Positions 58,601 through 64,000 of a stretch of DNA of 64,000 bases are shown here, piece by piece. A program made the position numbers and the translations under genes. The stretch's first letter is position 1. The number at the start of each line of letters is the position of its first letter. Source of the stretch: Whitmania pigra (taxonomy: Eukaryota > Annelida > Clitellata > Hirudinida > Haemopidae). Location of the stretch: positions 3,542,501 to 3,606,500 of the forward strand of contig JAJTWR010000308.1 in assembly GCA_021613335.1 (NCBI GenBank), given 5' to 3'. The notes below the pieces were generated by a model, which saw only the letters and a list, made by a program, of their open reading frames with translations, was not told the DNA's origin and did not search any database.

Positions 58601-61600
58601 TTGTGATACGTCTGATATAGCCGCTGCAGTCATCTTGTGACCGATTTATTACCCTTGTTCATTTATTATTATATGATATTGTATATAATATGAACATAAA
58701 AAGCATCATTTTGGCGCCCCTGCAACTTGTCGCCCGGGGACATATGTACCCCCCAGCCCCCCTTGCTACACCATTGATTAATCCATAGTGGACCAATATT
58801 AATGCATAATTTCAGGAGGAAGCCACCTAAATGTTTATTGATTAGAATATTTTGACATTATTTATTAATAAGAAATTATTATTGTTATTATTATTAAATT
58901 AACTATTTTGCCACCAGACACGGTATAGTGTATACTATACACACATGCACTTAACCTGAATGCGTTGTTTGATGATGAAATGTTGATATTTATGAACCTC
59001 AAACATCAATTGTGGGAGATTTTTAAAAGTTGCATTCAGTACTGCTGAGATGCATATCTGCAAGATTATTTCCATAATTTTACTAAATTTACTTTTTATT
59101 TCCAATTAAAGTCTTGAATTCATTACTTATAGGAATGAATAAATAATAATTTATTTGGATTTTGAAAATAACTAACTTTAATGGTGTCATACAGAAATAA
59201 AATAATGATTTCTCCTCCTATTGACATATAGAACCATCTAATTGAAACATCATTAGATAATCCTTTTCCAAATATTACTGTTGCAAGCAAGCAGGGAAAT
59301 ATTGCAAGTACTGTTATCAAGGTCATTCTATTGCATTGCTTTGTAGCCTCCAAAATGAAAGATTCTAGAAGAGGTTTGAAAGTTAGTAAAATATTAAGAT
59401 CCGAGGCTTTATTTATCATTGATATAATGAATATGTATTCTATTTTAATATGTTTTTGAGACATCTTACGCCATTTAAATTGCATTGATTCACTCATTGA
59501 AGCAATTCTTCCACCGGAGAAGAGAAGAAAATGACTTTCACAGTGTTTTCTTTCTTGCAGAGAAATATTTTGCACTTTCTGAAAATGGTGACATTAACTC
59601 ATTAAAAATGTGATGATTATTAATTTAAAAATAATATTTTGTTGAACATAGAAATGGATTGCATTTCTTGAAGAAAATAAAAAATTTAGTTAAATATGCA
59701 GTGACTTTATGTTGCTAATTTGAAGTGACAAGACTTAAGGAATTACTTGCCACTTTAGTGGCCTAAATAAATCGTGTTAATTAGAGTCAGTCTGACAGCC
59801 GAAACATGCGTTTCCTTAAGACTGATCCTTGAGTTGTTTTATTTGGTTGTCTTTTTCTGTTGGTTTTGGTTTATTGCGCTTCCTAGTTATACAATTAAAA
59901 TTTCTAAAAAAAAGTTTTTCACATGATTAATTTTTAAATGGTTCTAGTTATTACATTTGGATTTTTAAATCAATTATTTATGGGATTGTTTATAGTTCAT
60001 AATCATTGGCTTAAATCAGCCAATGGTGGTTAAATGGCATTTAATTATTAAAGTGTTAATTAAACATAACTGATAATTTCCAAATTAAAAATAATTAATA
60101 AAAAAACAATTTCACATGAAATCCAAAAGGCCTAACATGAAATTTGCAAATTCATACAATATACATAAAACATGCCAAGTCAAGAAATTTTTCTGCCATG
60201 TGAGGCATTTTGCAAATCAATTCTTCACAAGTGCCACTTTCGGTTTCGAAATTTAATCTGCCATTGATCTGCAAGTTCGTTTTTAAATATCATTCGTAGA
60301 AGGTTACTTCTTTCTATTGTTCAATAAAAAGTAAAAAGTCATTTTGAAAACCTACCTTTGAAATGATTATTCTCACAACTTCAGCAAGTATGATAGTGAT
60401 GCACCATGTTATCAGAGACAAGGATAAGCAAGCCAATGTGTCTCTAAGAACAATTTGCTTAAACTCTGTGTATTTGTAAGTGGATTCTGATGCAAAATAT
60501 CTGTAATAGAATGTGGAAGAGCAACACATGAGACCAAGAGAAAAAACGGCAAACAAAAATCGCATCAGGTGGCTTATCGGGCTGAAAGATGAACGTTGCA
60601 GAATTGAGAAGAAGATATGCTGATTTTTCATTTGGCAATACAACTGAACAGCTATCTTGGACAGAAACATTGGCTTTTCTAAAATGTTTAAATTCTTGTA
60701 ATAGACATGGAACTGAGATCATAAATTATTCACAAATGAAATGATTTTACAGACCTAGAGGAGAAAATGATTTGCACAGAGTCTTATCAATAGATAAATG
60801 GTACTGACAGTTAAAGTGATATGTGCTATCCATTTGGAGATCTTTGATAGAAATCCAAAATATTTTCCATGATGGATGAGCTCCCGAATTGTCATGCCAA
60901 ACTTTAATGGATTTAATGATTCCAAGATATTTCTTTGTAGCCACCAAAAATGTTTCTTGAGTGTGTTTTCTAAACATATCAGGAACATTGATATGAATCT
61001 TGTCTGAGTTGGCCATCTCCCCATTAATCTGAAAACCAATGTTGGATGTAGTGCCTGACAAAAATGTAGAAAATTCATTTTAAAAGATTATTGAACAGAT
61101 TATTTAAACGATCTGCTAACCAGATCCAGTTAAAACAGTGAGTAGATATGCATTCTCCTCATAATGCCCAAACAAATTGATATCCTTAGCATGGCTATTT
61201 TTATCCAATTGATGAGTCAGTACTGAGCCAATGATTAACAAGATTCCAAAAACAGATATTGTAATGAGTAGTAGCAAATTAACTTTTTGGGCGGGAGGCT
61301 TTTGATTAAATGTACTTAAATGAAAATTACTTTTGAAGGATCTATTATCTCTATAATCACTTTCCAAATACCTTCAAAATTGTGAGTATAAACGTTGTCC
61401 TGAACGGTACTTTGACAACCTGTACAGCAGAGCATTTTTCACAAGTACAAGTAACGTGGGTCTCGTTGGCATCATACACTTCACAAGAGTAGTTGTCCGA
61501 AGTGCAACTGACCGAGTTCAAGACCATGGTTAGTTTCACCTCTGTTGAGTTGTCATTATTTTTTATAAGTATTCTCACAGAACTAATTTTCGTTTCCTTA

Positions 61601-64000
61601 ATTTCACTGAAACATATGGAATGTCTAGATGCAATTATTGCTGGTGGGCAAAACTAGAAATGATGAAATGACTTACTGGTAAGTTATTGATTTAAACGTT
61701 GAATATTCTTTTGTGAGTGGTATCTCCCAAAAATTCTCAGACATAATGCTACTCATATTTGACATTTTACTCAAAATGATAAGAAGAGTAATAGGAGTTG
61801 GTACTCTTCTCTCAAGAGACAACCTCAGGTTTATTCCTATTGAGTAGCTTATTGAAGAAGGCAGTGCAAAACTGATAATTAGTTCTTTTCCTGCTGTCAC
61901 AGCATGATGAAAAATAGATGTGTTTTCAAACTCTTTATGAATTTTGTCATCCAGTTGTTTTACATTGGATAAAGTTTTCTTTGAAGTCTGAGTTACTACA
62001 GTCAGATTGAAAGGTAGTTTGGGAAAAACATCATCTCCATTGCAATTTTTGAAAAAAGAATTGAACAGAAATACGGATGCATACTCTCCATGTATGTTTG
62101 TATCGTTCCACTTGAAGACCACAAAACCTTGCATTAACTCAAATGCACTAATTTGATGCCATGGATCAACATCAAAAGATACCACAAAATCCGGATGATA
62201 CCTACTTGATGCCATGTACTGGCTCATGCATCGTTTGCCATGCACAATAACGTTCCCAAAGTGAGAAAATGTTTCTCTTTCTCCAATGAGTCTTTTTTGC
62301 AGGATGTTGCTTATGATATGCACAGAAATATGTTCAAGCTCCTTCAACATATCAGTATAATTGTTCAAGTTGTATGAAAAATTGCTTTGGGTGAAGAAGT
62401 GATGGAGAATGTTATTCCAAATGTTTTCACAAGAAGAAAACAGGTAGTTTGGAACCATTTCACTTCCATCTAAAATCAAAGTCATTAAGCTATTGCTTTT
62501 AATGACTATATTTCCTAGCATTCTGATAATCATATCTGCACTGTGAGTATTATTTGGAAACTGAAGATAACATTCCTACAAAAGGATTGTTAGCCATTAC
62601 TTGAAGTAATTTTATCTAATCATTTATCAGAAACCCACAGTGAGCAGTTTAATTGCATGAGCCAATTGTTGGACATCCACAAGAGTTTCAAGTACCATAT
62701 AATCCTTCAAAAATTCCAAAATATTTCTTCTTGAATCTGTTTGTGTTTGGATGTCATCCTTTTTTGAAATAAAAGGAGACTCCTTGCACTTAGTATTCAG
62801 CAAAAATAAAAAGGCGAATATATTTGGAAGAGTTTCCTTGTAGTTGTTATTTTTTCTTGTTATAGCCAAATGTTCATCGAGTAATCCAAGAAAATAATTA
62901 TCTGTCTGTCGATTCGCCATTGCAACAAATTTCCTATAATGCCATAAAATCGAAGTTATAATTATGCAAAAAAAAAAAACAAATCAAATGTCATACTTCT
63001 CAAAAATTTCTCTGGAAGAGAAATACTTGTCAACTACAAAAACTTTTATTATCAGATTATCAACATCTCCACTAAGAGGGGCAACATAAAAACTGAGATT
63101 GCCACTTGGACCCTCGTAAGGCAAGTACGACATGTATGGATGGAACTTTTGGATGATAATGGCCCTGTAAGCGGCAAATGAATCATTTTTTCCGGCTTGT
63201 CCTGAGCATGATACTCTGAGAATGTCAGCCATGGCAACTATTAACTTGGATTGAAACTCAGATGAGCAAAATGTTTTATCTGGCAAAGCCAATGAGCTCA
63301 GAGTCATACTTGAAAATCCAATTAAATTATTATTTTTCATAATCTTTAATTTGAAGACATACAGAAACATTTGGTGAAATACAAATTTTGAAATGACAAG
63401 ATTCTGGCTGTGACCCCCAGTTGTGCTTATTTCATCTAGATGGAACATTTTTGAATCATTCCTCAGAACTGTCCAATTATAGGAAATGTGTCCATCACAG
63501 AGAAATCCATGACATCTTCCAGAAAGTCTTAAAACATGGAAGTAACTCACTTGATACAGACCAGAATCCTTACATGATACGCATTCTATAGAAGCATGCA
63601 GCACTCCAAACATCTTTATATGGAGCTAGATAAAAAAAAAAGCATTCATGTCAATGAGTAATAATGAAAAACTGATTTATTCTAACTGTTTGCTGTGCTG
63701 TCAATGAAGATAAAGTAGAGTTGCTAGATTTGACCCACAAAAAAATTTTATATTCTCTATCAGGCTTTAGGTAATTTGGAGGAAGGATAGTAATAGGGCT
63801 CTCTGTTATAATTTCGAAGTAGGAAAGATAACCCTTTGATATAAAATTGACTGTAGATTTAAAGCATCAAACATCAATACTTCTATTGGTTTTACCTTTT
63901 GACATGACCAGTGGTAGACCAATCCTTGATTCTCTAAAGAGGATTTGTCGGGATTGAAGGAATTACTAGCATCTAAAACTATTTCATCAGAAGCAGAGAT
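49607..64000 (-). CDS. Polycystin-1-like receptor (REJ, GPS-like, PLAT, channel-like TMs), partial
   Basis: Minus strand; the 5' end lies beyond the window. Exons: >64000-63896, 63833-63687, 63625-62997, 62933-62639, 62575-61677, 61624-61372, 61298-61121, 61054-60755, 60678-60356, 59578-59177, 59057-58956, 55375-55165, 55085-54927, 53704-53545, 51393-51277, 51221-51110, 51003-~50917, ~50857-50582, ~50540-50370, 50302-50015 and 49939-49607 (TGA). The order of domains is polycystin-1: REJ (ASNSFNPD...YHWSC), a cysteine-rich GPS-like end, TM1 (VNLLLLITISVFGILLIIG), PLAT (NAYLLTVLTGSG...IKVWHDNSG), then about ten TMs with the extracellular loop IDCIT...WIYNENQL, and a channel-like end. The cytoplasmic tail is acidic, with no obvious coiled coil. 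Family members sense signals at cilia or sperm membrane with PKD2 partners. PKD1, PKD1L and PKDREJ cannot be told apart here. Reading phase is uncertain at 50370-50920. Confidence 0.88.
51983..53019 (-). mobile_element. hAT element (GTF2IRD2/ZBED5-like), in a polycystin intron
   Basis: Termini CAGGCACGTCAAACTCA and (reverse complement) CAGGCATGTCAAACACA; the flanking 8-bp repeats CTTTAGAT and ATTTAGAT (51975-51982 and 53020-53027) match at 7 of 8. The minus-strand transposase C-terminus is in two frames: 52723-52526 (FQERFRDFSSFEHCFAL) and 52511-52179 (FGSTYVSEQLFSFLKTK, RLTDGHLLYLIKF). The N-terminal half is absent; a deleted, frameshifted copy. Confidence 0.9.
53170..53400. repeat. TAGTTATAACTA-rich stretch, possible hAT end
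   Basis: Many AGTTATAACTACT-type motifs; the right side ends GGCCACCACTG, the reverse complement of a typical CAGTGGTGGCC hAT terminus. The left end is not convincing. It lies in a polycystin intron. Confidence 0.4.
55427..55605 (-). mobile_element. tRNA-derived SINE, family B, best copy
   Basis: Minus strand: GGCATGCAGGATAGCCGAAC (A-box-like), GTGTTCGAAACCC (B-box-like), an unrelated body with two CGCTATATAAATG motifs, and a 3' part GCGCCTCTGACGCTATGCA followed by a short tail. That 19-mer is identical to the 3' end of the LINE at 37353-37690. It lies in a polycystin intron, in gene orientation. Confidence 0.85.
55673..56992 (-). mobile_element. Tc1/mariner transposon, decayed
   Basis: 1320 bp flanked by TA on both sides. 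Termini: CAGTCAGGACAGACACCACG and (reverse complement) CAGTCTGGACGGAAACTATG. The minus-strand transposase shows a helix-turn-helix region near 56760-56600 in broken frames and a DDE-core piece at 56425-56141 (ILSDKKKLNLYGHDGHQFFW, SVMIWEGISSEGLTELVF). The length is normal for Tc1 elements, but stops and frame changes make it inactive. Confidence 0.9.
57033..58776 (-). mobile_element. hAT element (ZMYM1-like), in a polycystin intron
   Basis: Termini CAGTGGCGTAGCTAGGG and (reverse complement) CAATGGTGTAGCAAGGGG. Flanking 8-bp repeats ATTGATCC and ATTAATCC (57025-57032 and 58777-58784) match at 7 of 8. Minus-strand frames at 58356-58096 (VAVVNAKTKSRAWGIEVDRR, IRRRWKIPGF) resemble the middle of ZMYM1-type hAT transposases. 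The rest is frameshifted. Inside, a segment of about 120 bp is directly repeated (57355-57600). Confidence 0.85.

Noticed and set aside
60755..61078. Second open frame overlapping the PLAT exon
   Set aside because: The other frame carries the PLAT motifs and the correct splice phases; this one is a shadow.

Overview
This is nuclear DNA from an invertebrate animal, AT-rich and with many introns. The host genes are animal genes split by GT-AG introns of about 50 to 4000 bp: RAC1, axonemal dynein light chain DNAL1, adrenodoxin reductase FDXR, Mediator subunit MED30, a hedgehog acyltransferase (HHAT-like) and a polycystin-1-type receptor. A ciliary dynein chain and a REJ/PLAT polycystin mean a ciliated animal. 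I cannot place the phylum. All multi-exon models were assembled by eye from splice signals, reading phase and family knowledge.

Layout. 0-8.2 kb: the 3' end of an unrecognised plus-strand gene, convergent with DNAL1 (minus), then RAC1 (plus, complete, six coding exons). 9-11 kb: a tRNA-derived SINE and a short hAT element. 12.4-14.2 kb: a single-exon gene for a secreted leucine-rich-repeat protein. 16.7-20.9 kb: a young, complete but broken Ty3/Gypsy-type LTR element with its 5-bp target duplication. 21-23.4 kb: a LINE whose reverse transcriptase has a mutated active site. 23.4-28.4 kb: a three-level nest, with a hAT element split by a Gypsy element, which is itself split by a foldback/Mutator-like element carrying the 3' end of another hAT. 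29.7-33.4 kb: FDXR (12 exons). 34.8-39.1 kb: a doubtful small gene, then a decayed Gypsy element with a LINE tail and a 0.3-kb AAT microsatellite. 39.9-40.7 kb: MED30 (4 exons). 41-46 kb: hAT debris, including four perfectly spaced 183-bp tandem repeats between inverted repeats. 46.5-49.6 kb: HHAT-like gene (10 exons). 49.6 kb to the window end: the polycystin-1-like gene on the minus strand, about 21 exons, running off the right edge. Its introns hold two hATs, a Tc1/mariner element and a SINE.

The host genes do not form a pathway; they are independent loci. DNAL1 and the polycystin both suggest cilia. HHAT and the polycystin converge, with only 52 bp between their stop codons, so their transcripts must overlap. 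The best-supported unusual observations concern mobile elements: exact target duplications that date and order the nested insertions, a foldback element with tandem-repeat arms, and two SINE families whose 3' tails match the 3' tails of two LINEs in the same window.
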